Shown here piece after piece: positions 43,828-53,085 of a stretch of DNA of 64,000 nt. The translations under genes were made by a program, and so were the position numbers. Numbering within the stretch: position 1 is the stretch's first letter; the number at the start of each line of letters is the position of its first letter. The stretch comes from CAKZSB01 sp964573105 (GTDB lineage Bacteria > Pseudomonadota > Gammaproteobacteria > Granulosicoccales > Granulosicoccaceae). The notes under the pieces were generated by a model that worked only from the letters and a program-made list of their open reading frames with translations, was not told the DNA's origin and did not search any database. The DNA lies in the NCBI GenBank assembly GCA_964573105.1, contig CAZNIS010000025.1, forward strand, positions 1 to 64,000, written 5' to 3'.

Positions 43828-44724
43828 ATGGCCAGTCGCAGCACGAAAATTTGGCTCGGTTGTTTTTTCTTCCTGTTTCTACTGTTTCTCTACGGCCCGA
43901 TGATCACGATATTTGTGTTGTCGTTTCAGGGGCCGGAGGGTGGTCTGACGTTTCCGATGAATGGTGTCTCCACGCATTGGTTCGCAAAGTTGTGGGAAGG
44001 TGTCGGTGTGGTAGACATCTGGCGCGCGTTCCGGCGCTCGCTTGCACTTGGCTTTGTGGTGATGGTGATTACGGTAGTCTTCAGCCTGATGGCGGGTCTC
44101 GCGTTTCGCAAGAAATTTAAGGGTTCCGGCGCGCTGTTTTACATCACGGTCGCCAGTCTGATCGTCCCCTCCATTGTCGTCAGCCTCGGGATTGCGCTGC
44201 AGTTTCGCCTGATTGACGACAACATTCGCCAGTGGGGACAAACCGAGGAGATAGCCTGGGTCATCGAACACTACACCACCAGCATGGGGCTTTTCAGTTC
44301 AGCGCTGGGTGCGCAACTGACCTGGACTCTGCCGTTTGGCCTGCTGATTATGTTTGCCGTGTTCAACCGTTTTGATCCCTCCTATGAAGAGGCGGCGCGC
44401 GATCTTGGTGCCGGACCCTGGGCGACGTTCCGCGAGGCGGTGCTGCCGATCATCGCGCCATCACTGATTGGAGTGGCATTGTTCGGCTTTACCCTGAGCT
44501 ACGATGAACTGGCGCGCACCTCGCAAGCCATTGGTGGCCTGAATACGCTGCCGCTGGAACTGCGCGGATTGACTACCACGGTAACTGACCCCTCAATCTA
44601 TGCGCTGGGCACAGTGACGACAGGGGTCAGCTTTGTCGTCATCGTGGTGGCGCTGCTGACCTACCGGTTGTTGCAACGTCGCCGCCTCGCGCATGGCAGC
44701 GACTCCGGCAAGGGTATGGTGTAG
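43828..44724 (+). CDS. potC: ABC transporter permease (PotC-like)
   Basis: 298 residues from ATG 43828, with GGGGAG at 43812-43817. Six helices and the coupling-helix signature EEAARDLGAGPWATFREAVLP. The last gene of the pot operon. The neighbour downstream is convergent. Confidence 0.9.
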   Translation: MASRSTKIWLGCFFFLFLLFLYGPMITIFVLSFQGPEGGLTFPMNGVSTHWFAKLWEGVGVVDIWRAFRRSLALGFVVMVITVVFSLMAGLAFRKKFKGSGALFYITVASLIVPSIVVSLGIALQFRLIDDNIRQWGQTEEIAWVIEHYTTSMGLFSSALGAQLTWTLPFGLLIMFAVFNRFDPSYEEAARDLGAGPWATFREAVLPIIAPSLIGVALFGFTLSYDELARTSQAIGGLNTLPLELRGLTTTVTDPSIYALGTVTTGVSFVVIVVALLTYRLLQRRRLAHGSDSGKGMV

Positions 44725-44742
44725 GCCTCACACCGGTTGGGG

Positions 44743-45258
44743 TCAGTTTGAGTGTGGTTCGCTGTGGGCAGAAAACGCCGAGCGATTGATTAGAAACAGG
44801 ACGATGCCACCGACCAGGATTGATACTGCGGCATAGAATAGTGAGCCGCCGTCACTTTTCCCTTCGTGCAACACTTCAATGCCAAGTGGCGTGAAGAGAT
44901 GGAAAAACACCGCACCTGCCATCACTGCTGCCGCCAGCAAACCACCGATTGCATGAAATTTGGCGCGAACCCCCTCCGTGGGGCGGCTGGTCAATTTGCG
45001 CATCAACCAGAGGGCTGCCGGTGCCAGCAACACGGTCGAGGCGATCAGTTCAAAACTGCCCACCACATAACTGCCGAAATTGCTGAACGCCTCACCGACA
45101 GGCGTGCCGAGTATGCCCGATAGCCAGTCGCCGATCGTGCCGAAGATGTGTTGTGTATCCGGGTGAAGGGAGAACTTGTAGGGCAGCGATTGCAGAAAAA
45201 CCTTGCTGGCCCAGAGTGCGATGGCCCAGCTGATGATGGCTCTTACGATCGGCGGCAT
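44743..45258 (-). CDS. DoxX-like membrane protein
   Basis: 171 residues from ATG 45258 (AGGGA upstream); longer upstream in-frame sequence overlaps the nuclease gene on the same strand and is not coding-like. Four to five helices; LPYKFSLHPDTQHIFGTIG and FELIASTVLL recall the DoxX-like family. These are small quinone- or respiration-related membrane proteins of uncertain role. Follows the secreted nuclease gene by 46 bp on the same strand. Confidence 0.72.
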   Translation of the reverse strand: MPPIVRAIISWAIALWASKVFLQSLPYKFSLHPDTQHIFGTIGDWLSGILGTPVGEAFSNFGSYVVGSFELIASTVLLAPAALWLMRKLTSRPTEGVRAKFHAIGGLLAAAVMAGAVFFHLFTPLGIEVLHEGKSDGGSLFYAAVSILVGGIVLFLINRSAFSAHSEPHSN

Positions 45259-45304
45259 GTTGTTGATCCCTGTGTTGAGTGTGTAGTGCCAAATTGATTT
45301 TTCT

Positions 45305-45808
45305 TCACGAGCGATAGTTCCAGGGCGCCTGTGGATTGTTGTCGCGCCACAGTCCGAGGCGCCGGGTGCGGGCCTCGTGCTCAGCCGATGCGTATTGCCG
45401 ACGTTGCTTGCGCGTCTGTTCGTTCTGGTACTTTTTATAATGCCACGCAAGCCCCGCGCTGACCATCGCGAGATTGATGTCAGTGCCGTCGCGATAGACC
45501 ACGCACAAGCGGCGCTCATAGCGGTCGATTTTGTGGCAGCGCGCCTCAACCGGTTTGTTCAATAATATCGATCTGAGGTGATCGCGCGCGGGCAGGCCAA
45601 AACGCTGTTTCAGCTCCGGTGCGTCGATGCCCGCCAGGCGCACAATTACGCGCTTCTGTCCGGCAGGGGTGATGTGAATGGAATCGCCATCGTGCACTTT
45701 GTTGGCGATGCCGGTAATGCGGGTGGTATCGTGTGGCGTTGTGCTGCACGCTGTTACGCTCGACAGCAAGATTGCAGAGATCAGCCAGAATCCAGTCAGT
45801 TGGGGCAT
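45305..45808 (-). CDS. Lipoprotein thermonuclease (SNase-like)
   Basis: 167 residues. Signal peptide with lipobox SSVTACS, the Cys at about residue 21. Staphylococcal-nuclease fold markers are VHDGDSIHI (Asp ligands), VRLAGIDAPE and the Arg-rich YERRLCVVY. Probably anchored to a membrane and degrading extracellular nucleic acids. Pair with the DoxX-like gene appears coincidental. Confidence 0.85.
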   Translation of the reverse strand: MPQLTGFWLISAILLSSVTACSTTPHDTTRITGIANKVHDGDSIHITPAGQKRVIVRLAGIDAPELKQRFGLPARDHLRSILLNKPVEARCHKIDRYERRLCVVYRDGTDINLAMVSAGLAWHYKKYQNEQTRKQRRQYASAEHEARTRRLGLWRDNNPQAPWNYRS

Positions 45809-46048
45809 TCGCAGGCGGTCGCATCATTGGTGTGTGGCAGGCAAATTACCATAACAGTGTGCGACAGAGGCTTACTATGCCGGATGCGCATGAATAGCCG
45901 GGCTGCGCTGATTGATGCGACGCCAGCCTGGATGACAACCCACGGTAAATCGCGGCAGCGCCGCGCAACTGGGCTAGTATATAGAGAGTGCCCTGGCCGG
46001 TAAGAAGGTATGAAAACAGGGCAGGTACAGAAAATTAAGGAGTAACTG

Positions 46049-47725
46049 ATGATCCGCACGCTACCTATCGCCCGTCCGCTCGCTGTTGCGCTCGCCTTGC
46101 TCGCACCCTCATTTGTGTACGCCTGTGGAGGTTTCTTTTGCCAGTCTGCGCCTATTGTGCAGGCCGCCGAACAGATCGTCTTTAGCCAGCGCGGCAATGA
46201 CATCACGGCGATGGTGAAGATCGACTACGAAGGCTCGGCTGAGGCTTTCAGTTGGGTCGTGCCGGTGCCCCCGTCGCTGCAGCTCGATGGTGTCGGCGTC
46301 GGTGCTGACACCACCTTTACCGAACTTGACCTCGCCACCCGGCCGCAGTTCACACTGGAACAAAATGGCGAGGGTTGCCGTTCCGACTTCACTGACGGCA
46401 CGACCGACGGCAGTGTCGCAGAACAAACCGACGCTGACACCGGCGGCTCGTCCGTCGACGTTGAAGAGGCGGTGGTCGGACCATTCGAAGTTGACCTGAT
46501 CACCAGCGACGATCCCGCTGCGATGGCCGACTGGCTAACGACAAACAATTACGATTTGAGTGATCGGGGTATAGAGCTCATTGAGCCCTATGTGCTCGAT
46601 GGTATGAAGTTCGTCGGTCTTAAACTGACCAGCGGCCAAACCACCGGCAGTATCCGCCCGATCATTTTGAACTACCAGAGTGAAAAGCCGATGATCCCCA
46701 TTCGGCTCACCGCGGTGGCGGCAAATCCCGATATGGGTGTTCAGGTCTGGATTGTCGGCGATGCGCGCGCGGTGCCGGATAACTACCTGCACGTTATCCC
46801 TAACTACACACAGCTCAACTGGTACAACGGTCAGCAGGCGGCCTACAGCAGCTATCAAACACTGATCACTGCGGCGATGAACGATGCCGACCCCAGTGGG
46901 CAGGGTTTTGCCACCGACATGGCCGGTCGCATCGACAGCGCATTGCTCGACTCGCTGACCACGCCGGAAAATCTGCAGATGCAGCTCGATCAGTTCGACG
47001 CGACGCTGACGGATGCCGGACACATTGCGGCGATGGCGGCTATTGCGCAGTCGAATAACTTCAGCGTGGCGCTTGAGCAGGCGCTCGAGTTGCCGCAAGG
47101 ACAGGATGAATCGGTCTATTCAGACGCGATCGCGCTGGCCACGATCTTCAATGCGCAAGTGCTGGATACCGCCCAGCAGTCTCTCAGGGCAAGCTTTATC
47201 GAGCACGAGATCGAACCGGTGGCAAGCGCTACCGCGCTGTTGACCAATGGCGCCTACCTGACCCGGCTCTACACGACATTGTCAGCCGATGAAATGACGC
47301 TTGATCCGACCTTCGTCTTTAACACCTCTATGCCGGATCAGCCGATCGAGCGGCAGGCGCGTCTGGACATCGGCTGTGGTGACAATGGCACTGAATGGCG
47401 GCTGACACTTGGCAGTGGCACCGGGCGCAACGGTGAAGTGGTGATCGAGGCGAATCGTTTTGTGCCGTCGTTTGCCGCTCCTGCCGATGTGAGTGATCAG
47501 GCCACCACGTTTAGTGTCCAGCGCACTACCGCCAGCGCTCCTCCGGTCATATTGGCGCAAAGCGATTTCGAGGTGCTTGAGATTAACGGCGGTGTCAGTG
47601 ATTCGGGCCTGGGGCCGGTCGCAGATCTCAATGGCGGCAGTTTCAGTGCTGGCGGTATTGGTATGGGACTGTTGCTGGTCGGATGGGGTCGCTGGCAGCG
47701 CAGACGATCGAGACTATCCACATAA
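46049..47725 (+). CDS. DUF2330 exported protein with C-terminal membrane anchor
   Basis: 558 residues with AAGGAG before ATG. Signal peptide (ALALLAPSFVYA) and then the DUF2330 signature ACGGFFCQ, where the Cys pair may form a disulphide. The body has FSWVVPVP and an acidic, Thr/Asp-rich low-complexity stretch near residues 115-150. A hydrophobic helix near the C-terminus (GGIGMGLLLVGWGRWQRRR) with Arg after it suggests anchoring in the inner membrane with the domain outside. Function unknown. Confidence 0.85.
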   Translation: MIRTLPIARPLAVALALLAPSFVYACGGFFCQSAPIVQAAEQIVFSQRGNDITAMVKIDYEGSAEAFSWVVPVPPSLQLDGVGVGADTTFTELDLATRPQFTLEQNGEGCRSDFTDGTTDGSVAEQTDADTGGSSVDVEEAVVGPFEVDLITSDDPAAMADWLTTNNYDLSDRGIELIEPYVLDGMKFVGLKLTSGQTTGSIRPIILNYQSEKPMIPIRLTAVAANPDMGVQVWIVGDARAVPDNYLHVIPNYTQLNWYNGQQAAYSSYQTLITAAMNDADPSGQGFATDMAGRIDSALLDSLTTPENLQMQLDQFDATLTDAGHIAAMAAIAQSNNFSVALEQALELPQGQDESVYSDAIALATIFNAQVLDTAQQSLRASFIEHEIEPVASATALLTNGAYLTRLYTTLSADEMTLDPTFVFNTSMPDQPIERQARLDIGCGDNGTEWRLTLGSGTGRNGEVVIEANRFVPSFAAPADVSDQATTFSVQRTTASAPPVILAQSDFEVLEINGGVSDSGLGPVADLNGGSFSAGGIGMGLLLVGWGRWQRRRSRLST

Positions 47726-47912
47726 TGTAGCGTTGCGCTTGTAGTAGCGTCAGCGCGGCCGCAGTTGTTGGCAAGCAACGGGTATTGTTACCCTGAAATC
47801 GCCATTGACCCGGTTGCAGTCAGGCGTTAGCGTATCAGCGCGGGAGACAGTGACGTCACCGCGCCGTTGCACAGACACGTGCAATTCGACATTTCGATAG
47901 GGAGATTGAACC

Positions 47913-48236
47913 ATGAAACTACGTGGCGCTGTGATCGCGTTACTGCTCGCTATACACCCCGCCTTTGCCGATATGACTGACGAGCAGGCCTGCGCAAAAG
48001 GCAAGCCGCAGTACAGCAAGGAGGGAATGACAGAAAAGGATTGCCTCTGCATCCTGCGTGTGGCCTCGTCGCACATGACACCCAAACTCAAGGCAGCTTT
48101 CGTTGAATCGCTTTTGGCGCAGGACGAAAATCCAATGGGGCGCATGATGGCTACCGGCGTGACGATGGAAGAGCTGATGAAAGCGATGACCGGCTATGCG
48201 ACCGAAGTCGGTCCTGCCTGTGGTATCGAGCAGTAG
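47913..48236 (+). CDS. Small exported Cys-containing protein
   Basis: 107 residues; GGGAG before ATG. Signal peptide cleaved after AFA (about residue 19). The mature part has four Cys (at about 27, 44, 46 and 102), with DCLCILR a CxC pair, and helical Met-rich stretches (ENPMGRMMATGVTMEELMKAM). Met-rich and CxC features could bind a soft metal such as copper. I know no family. Sits alone on the plus strand. Confidence 0.65.
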   Translation: MKLRGAVIALLLAIHPAFADMTDEQACAKGKPQYSKEGMTEKDCLCILRVASSHMTPKLKAAFVESLLAQDENPMGRMMATGVTMEELMKAMTGYATEVGPACGIEQ

Positions 48237-48362
48237 CGCTTACCCAGTTTGCCCGTACCGGCAGTGCGGACCGCGTGATGGCTGCCATCACAAATCTTGA
48301 TCTGTTGCTATCGGCAGGCGGCTAACGCAAAATTGGCTGCCCCTTCAGGTTCAGGTTTACCC

Positions 48363-49592
48363 ATGTCCGCAAATGCTGCAACAACCGGTTCAGGCTGGCG
48401 ATCGCCTGCGGTCGTCATCACCGCCGGTTGCCTGATCGCGCTCATCGGCTTTGGTACTCGCTCATCTTTTGGGCTGTACCTGGATCCGATGACGATTGAC
48501 AAGGGCTGGAATCGCGAGACATTCGCACTCGCGCTTGCGATTCAGAATCTGCTGTGGGGCTTTGGTGTGCCGATCGCCGGTATGATCGCCGATCGCTTTG
48601 GTCCGTTGAAAGTGATCATTGTCGGTGCCGCCCTCTATGCGGCTGGCATCTACGGCATGATGACCGCGCAAACCGGCACCGCGTTGTACCTGACTGGCGG
48701 TGTGTTAACCGGGCTTGGTGTGGCGTTCACTGCGTTTTCACTGGCAATGGCTTCGATGGCCCGCGTCGTCAGCCCGCAAAGTCGATCCATGGTGCTGGGG
48801 CTTGGCACGGCGGCGGGTTCGCTCGGCCAGGTCATTTTTTCGCCGTTAAGTCAGTGGCTGATCACGGGGCTTGGCTGGGAAACCGCGCTGTTGCTGCAGG
48901 CCGCGTTTACGCTACTGATGATCCCGCTGGCGTTTGCGTTGCCGGGCGGCCAGGCCAACACCGCGCAAAACGAAATGGATGTGACATTGCGATCCGTCTT
49001 GGGCGAGGCTGTGAATCATCGTGGCTATCTGTTACTGACGGCCGGTTTTTTTGTTTGCGGTTTTCACGTCGCCTTTATCGCCGTGCACTTTCCCGCCTAT
49101 GTCAAGGATCTTGGCATGAGTCCGCTAACAGGTGCCTATGCGCTCGCGCTCGTCGGCCTGTTTAATATCGTCGGTTCTTTCGCATCGGGCTATGTCGGCA
49201 AGCACTACAGCATGAAGTCGAGCTTAAGCTTTATATATGCGGCGCGCGCCGTGGTCATACTTGCATTGCTGATGATGCCCAAAACGCCTGCCACCATTTA
49301 CCTCTTCTCCGCCGTGATGGGATTGCTCTGGCTGTCTACTGTGCCGTTGACGACCGCCATCGTCGCTCAGGTTTTTGGTGTGCGATACCTGGCGACACTG
49401 TTCGGCTTTGTCTTTCTCAGTCACCAGCTGGGAAGTTTTATAGGCGTCTGGATGGGTGGTCGGTTGTACGATATGTATGGTAACTACGACGGCATGTGGT
49501 GGGCGGGGATATTTTTTGGTGTGGTGGCTGCGATTGTGCACTGGCCGATTGATGAGCGGCCGTTGGCTAGGCTTAGCGCTGAGGCGGCTTAG
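48363..49592 (+). CDS. Major facilitator superfamily transporter (OFA/monocarboxylate-like)
   Basis: 409 residues from ATG 48363. About twelve helices; motif A appears as GMIADRFGPLKVIIVG. N-terminal SFGLYLDPMTIDKGWNRETFALA is a pattern of the oxalate/formate and monocarboxylate-type families, in which the first periplasmic loop senses the acid substrate. Import of a small carboxylate is likely but unproven. Followed by the gene-free repeat element. Confidence 0.85.
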   Translation: MSANAATTGSGWRSPAVVITAGCLIALIGFGTRSSFGLYLDPMTIDKGWNRETFALALAIQNLLWGFGVPIAGMIADRFGPLKVIIVGAALYAAGIYGMMTAQTGTALYLTGGVLTGLGVAFTAFSLAMASMARVVSPQSRSMVLGLGTAAGSLGQVIFSPLSQWLITGLGWETALLLQAAFTLLMIPLAFALPGGQANTAQNEMDVTLRSVLGEAVNHRGYLLLTAGFFVCGFHVAFIAVHFPAYVKDLGMSPLTGAYALALVGLFNIVGSFASGYVGKHYSMKSSLSFIYAARAVVILALLMMPKTPATIYLFSAVMGLLWLSTVPLTTAIVAQVFGVRYLATLFGFVFLSHQLGSFIGVWMGGRLYDMYGNYDGMWWAGIFFGVVAAIVHWPIDERPLARLSAEAA

Positions 49593-50184
49593 GCCTTGGT
49601 TATTTGTTTTGGCTTGCTGTTTTTGCTTGCCATCCATGGCTTTTTTCTGCGCGTCCCGCGCGCCGACCCACTTTTGAAAAGCGCAAAAGTGGGCAAAACG
49701 CTTCTTGCGACCCTTTGGCCCTGCGGGTGCCTGCGGCACTTTGCCAGTACGCACAATCCGCGGTCGGGCAAACAGCGCATCCCTGCGCTGCCTTGCCCTT
49801 GTTGTGACGTCCTGTCACAACAACCACGGATTGCACGCACTGGCAAAGCCAAAGAAACGCAACCCGAAATTCGGGCCCGGTGGGCCTTGCGGCGACTTGA
49901 CGTAGCTCCTGCCTGTGGCACATTGGCGGTGATGCGGAGAGGCGAAGGTGTGTTTTCCGTATTCGGTGTGCAGAGTTTTGTTTGGCACTTTGTCTGTTAC
50001 AGTTGATGTTTGACGTCTGATCTGCCTGACTAGGTGTTTGTTCTGACCGATCTGAAGTACTGCTGTATCACTGCATAATGAAAAAACCTGCGCCGGTACC
50101 ACGGGCCAGGCTATTTGCCGGTTTATCTGATCGGTTCAAAATATTGGCCCACAAGGCTGATTTGCTCTACGCGGAGTAGGGAGT
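49593..50184. repeat. Gene-free element with strong hairpins, candidate dispersed repeat
   Basis: Two perfect inverted repeats: CCCACTTTTG (49667-49676) with CAAAAGTGGG (49684-49693), and TTGTTGTGAC (49799-49808) with GTCACAACAA (49814-49823). Several short overlapping frames in different directions exist but none has a ribosome-binding site; the translated text in one frame (PADPLLKS-like, CDPLAL, GACGTLPV) resembles spurious proteins that recur in gammaproteobacterial annotations, a sign of a dispersed intergenic repeat. The last part is the upstream region of the ABC exporter gene. Confidence 0.55.
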
Positions 50185-52032
50185 ATGTATTCGTATTTTG
50201 AAAAACTGATCGATCCGCTGGCCGATGCGGATGTCGAGCGTCCGCCGTCGGGTACGCTGGCCTTTTTTGTTCATTATCTGTGGCCAATTCGTCGGCTATT
50301 GCTGGTGACGTTGTTTTTCTCAAGCGTCGCGTCGATCGCGGAACTCTATCTGTATGCCTATCTGGGCCGTCTGGTCGACTGGATGTCGGTGACAGAGCCA
50401 GGTGATTTTTATCAGGTACACGGAGTCGGGCTGGCAATCATGTTGTTTGTGGTGTTGATCCTGCGGCCGGTCTGCATTGTGATCTCGCGCTGTTTGATCA
50501 CACTGACACTGACGCCGGGCATCACCAATACGGTGCGCTGGCAAAACCATCGCTGGGTAGTGCGTCAAAGCCTGAGCTATTTTCAAAATGACTTTGCCGG
50601 GCGCGTGGCCCAAAAGGTCATGCAGACGGGTGTGTCGCTGCGCGAGTGTGTATTGAATGTGGTAGATGGTGTGTGGCTGTTGCTGATCTATCTCGGTGGC
50701 ATCATCTGGCTGTTTGCTGAAATCGACGTCCGATTGATGTGGCCGCTGGCGTTCTGGATGGTTGGCTACGTGCTGGTGATTTTGCGCATGGTTCCGCCCG
50801 TGGGCGGCAAATCGCGCGCCGTCTCTGAGGCAAACTCGGTATTGACTGGCCGCATTGTCGATAGTTATACCAACATTCAGGCGGTCAAACTGTTTGCCCA
50901 TGCCGAGCGCGAAGAGTCATTTGTCGCCGAGGGTTTCGAGCGACACACGCAGGCGCTGCGTCAGTTGCTGCGCGCGATTCAAAATATGCTGTTGTCGCTG
51001 GTCGTGCTGAATACGTTTGTGATTGTGGCTACCGCCATTCTATCGATTGCGTTGTGGCAGCAGGGCACGATCAGTGTCGGCGCCATTGCGATTGCCAACG
51101 GGTTGATTATTCGCCTGAATCAAATGTCGGGCTGGATTCTGCGCACGATTTCATCTTTGTTCGAGTCGATTGGTGCGGTGGAGAATGGCATCGAGACCAT
51201 CTCGGTTGAAAATAACGTTGTCGATAGCAGCGCTGCGCAGGCGCTGACGGTCAAAAGCGGTGAGGTGGTGTTTGACAAGGTGCAGTTTCACTACGGTGAG
51301 TCGGATGATACCCGTGTAGTTCGCGATTTCTCGCTGCGCGTTGCCGCTGGCGAAAAGATTGGCCTGGTGGGACGATCGGGTGCGGGTAAGTCGACACTGG
51401 TCAATCTGTTGTTGAGATTCTACGATCTGCGCAGCGGTGCGATTCGCATCGATGGGCAGGATATATCGCAAGTCACCCAGGACAGTCTTCGTGCGCAGAT
51501 CGCCATGGTCTCGCAGGATACGTCGCTGTTGCACCGCTCCATCCGCGACAACATCACCTATGGCCGGCCCGCTGCCACGGATGAAGAAATGCTTCGCGCC
51601 GCGCAACTTGCTCATGCTGATGCTTTCATTCCCGGACTCACCGATCCCAAGGGACGCAGCGGCTACGACGCGCATGTCGGTGAGCGTGGGGTGAAGTTGT
51701 CCGGCGGGCAGCGCCAACGCATCGCGATTGCCCGGGTGATCTTAAAGGATGCGCCCATACTGGTGCTCGACGAGGCGACATCTGCGCTCGATTCAGAAGT
51801 GGAGGCTGAGATTCAACTGCAGTTGAGTGAGCTGATGGCAGGCAAAACTGTCATCGCGATCGCGCACCGACTCTCAACCATTGCCGCCATGGATCGGCTG
51901 ATCGTGATGGATGAGGGGCGCATCGTCGAGACTGGTTCGCACGACGAACTGCTGGTACGTGGCGGCATCTATGCGCAGCTGTGGAATCGGCAGTCCGGTG
52001 GTTTTCTTGGGCTTGATGAGGTGGCCGAATGA
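50185..52032 (+). CDS. ABC exporter, fused permease and ATPase
   Basis: 615 residues; AGGGAG upstream. Six-helix transmembrane domain about 40-340. ATPase domain with Walker A GRSGAGKST (about 396-404), Q-loop, signature LSGGQRQRIAIARVI, Walker B ILVLDEATSALD and switch His in IAHRL. Type I exporters of this form move lipids, drugs or peptides out of the cytoplasm. A helix-turn-helix regulator gene follows closely, which may control it. Confidence 0.9.
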   Translation: MYSYFEKLIDPLADADVERPPSGTLAFFVHYLWPIRRLLLVTLFFSSVASIAELYLYAYLGRLVDWMSVTEPGDFYQVHGVGLAIMLFVVLILRPVCIVISRCLITLTLTPGITNTVRWQNHRWVVRQSLSYFQNDFAGRVAQKVMQTGVSLRECVLNVVDGVWLLLIYLGGIIWLFAEIDVRLMWPLAFWMVGYVLVILRMVPPVGGKSRAVSEANSVLTGRIVDSYTNIQAVKLFAHAEREESFVAEGFERHTQALRQLLRAIQNMLLSLVVLNTFVIVATAILSIALWQQGTISVGAIAIANGLIIRLNQMSGWILRTISSLFESIGAVENGIETISVENNVVDSSAAQALTVKSGEVVFDKVQFHYGESDDTRVVRDFSLRVAAGEKIGLVGRSGAGKSTLVNLLLRFYDLRSGAIRIDGQDISQVTQDSLRAQIAMVSQDTSLLHRSIRDNITYGRPAATDEEMLRAAQLAHADAFIPGLTDPKGRSGYDAHVGERGVKLSGGQRQRIAIARVILKDAPILVLDEATSALDSEVEAEIQLQLSELMAGKTVIAIAHRLSTIAAMDRLIVMDEGRIVETGSHDELLVRGGIYAQLWNRQSGGFLGLDEVAE

Positions 52033-52078
52033 ACCCGGGCAATGTCGATGCGTCGATGGCCTGCGCCGGTGTAAACCA

Positions 52079-52945
52079 GTGACGATACCAAAGGTTGAAT
52101 TCACGCCAAGCGTGTCAGCTGATGCGCTGGTGGAGATTCTGGATCTCGACGTGCTCTATCGTCGCAGCAGCAAACTGGACCACAGTCCGCAGCGCCCGCA
52201 CCGGATGGGGTTTTCGATGATGATCTACATCGCGCGCGGCACTGGTGAGCACTTCGTCGATTTCAATCGCTGGCGCTTTAACAGCGGCGATTTGATTATG
52301 GTCAACAAAAATCAGCTGAACGCCTTCGATTTGAGTGACCGGCCACAAGGCAGAGCCATACTGTTCACCGATGGCCTGATCGAGAAGCTGCAGCGCAATA
52401 TGAATATGCCGGTGTTCTCGCCCGACTATCTGCAACCGGATTATGCGCCGGTGCTGACGTTGTCAGCGGCGCTTGCGCAAAGCTGCGAGCGGCTGTTGGA
52501 TGAAATCGCCCGGGAAACCCGTTGTGGGGATCCGAATTCCCTGATCACCATGTTTCTGTTCTGTGCGTTTTTTCTAATGGTTGAGCGCGAGCGGTCGCTT
52601 TCTGCACGGCAGCGCCTGAACAACAGTGACAAGATTCTGTTCACCGCGTTTGTGCAACTGCTCGAACAACAATTTACCAGTACCAGAAATGCTGCCGAGT
52701 ACGCGGATAATCTGCACATTACCTACAAGCGGCTTAACGGTCTGTGCAAGCGCGCCACAGGCCAGACTGCCAAGCAATTGATCGATGCGTTCACCACACT
52801 CGAAGCCAAACGCAGGCTGGTGGTGGAGGGCAAGCGGGTGCAGGAGCTGGCCTATGAACTTGGTTTTGATGAAGTGACGAATTTCACCAAGTATTTCAAA
52901 AAACACACGGGCTACCCGCCGTCTCACTTTCAACAAAACGGCTGA
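52079..52945 (+). CDS. AraC-family transcription regulator
   Basis: 288 residues from GTG 52079; ATG 52016 in the same frame would overlap the exporter gene by 17 bp. The N-terminal cupin-like ligand domain (GEHFVDFNRWRFNSGDLIMVN) is followed by the two helix-turn-helix motifs near the C-terminus: ADNLHITYKRLNGLCKRATG and ELAYELGFDEVTNFTKYFKK, then GYPPSHF. The gene order suggests control of the exporter. The ligand is unknown. Confidence 0.85.
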   Translation: MTIPKVEFTPSVSADALVEILDLDVLYRRSSKLDHSPQRPHRMGFSMMIYIARGTGEHFVDFNRWRFNSGDLIMVNKNQLNAFDLSDRPQGRAILFTDGLIEKLQRNMNMPVFSPDYLQPDYAPVLTLSAALAQSCERLLDEIARETRCGDPNSLITMFLFCAFFLMVERERSLSARQRLNNSDKILFTAFVQLLEQQFTSTRNAAEYADNLHITYKRLNGLCKRATGQTAKQLIDAFTTLEAKRRLVVEGKRVQELAYELGFDEVTNFTKYFKKHTGYPPSHFQQNG

Positions 52946-53085
52946 GCGGTACCAAAAATCTTATGCCTCGTGGGCTAATGTCAGCCCTGCGGACGAGATT
53001 TACCATTTTTCTGCCAGATCTGACCTGCGCACCCGCGCTCGCTAGCTCCAGTATTGACTGTACCTTCAATACGGGGAGACCCACC

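Noticed and set aside
49600..50100. Several overlapping short frames in both directions
   Set aside because: Mutually overlapping, with no start signals; the sequence fits a repeat element better.
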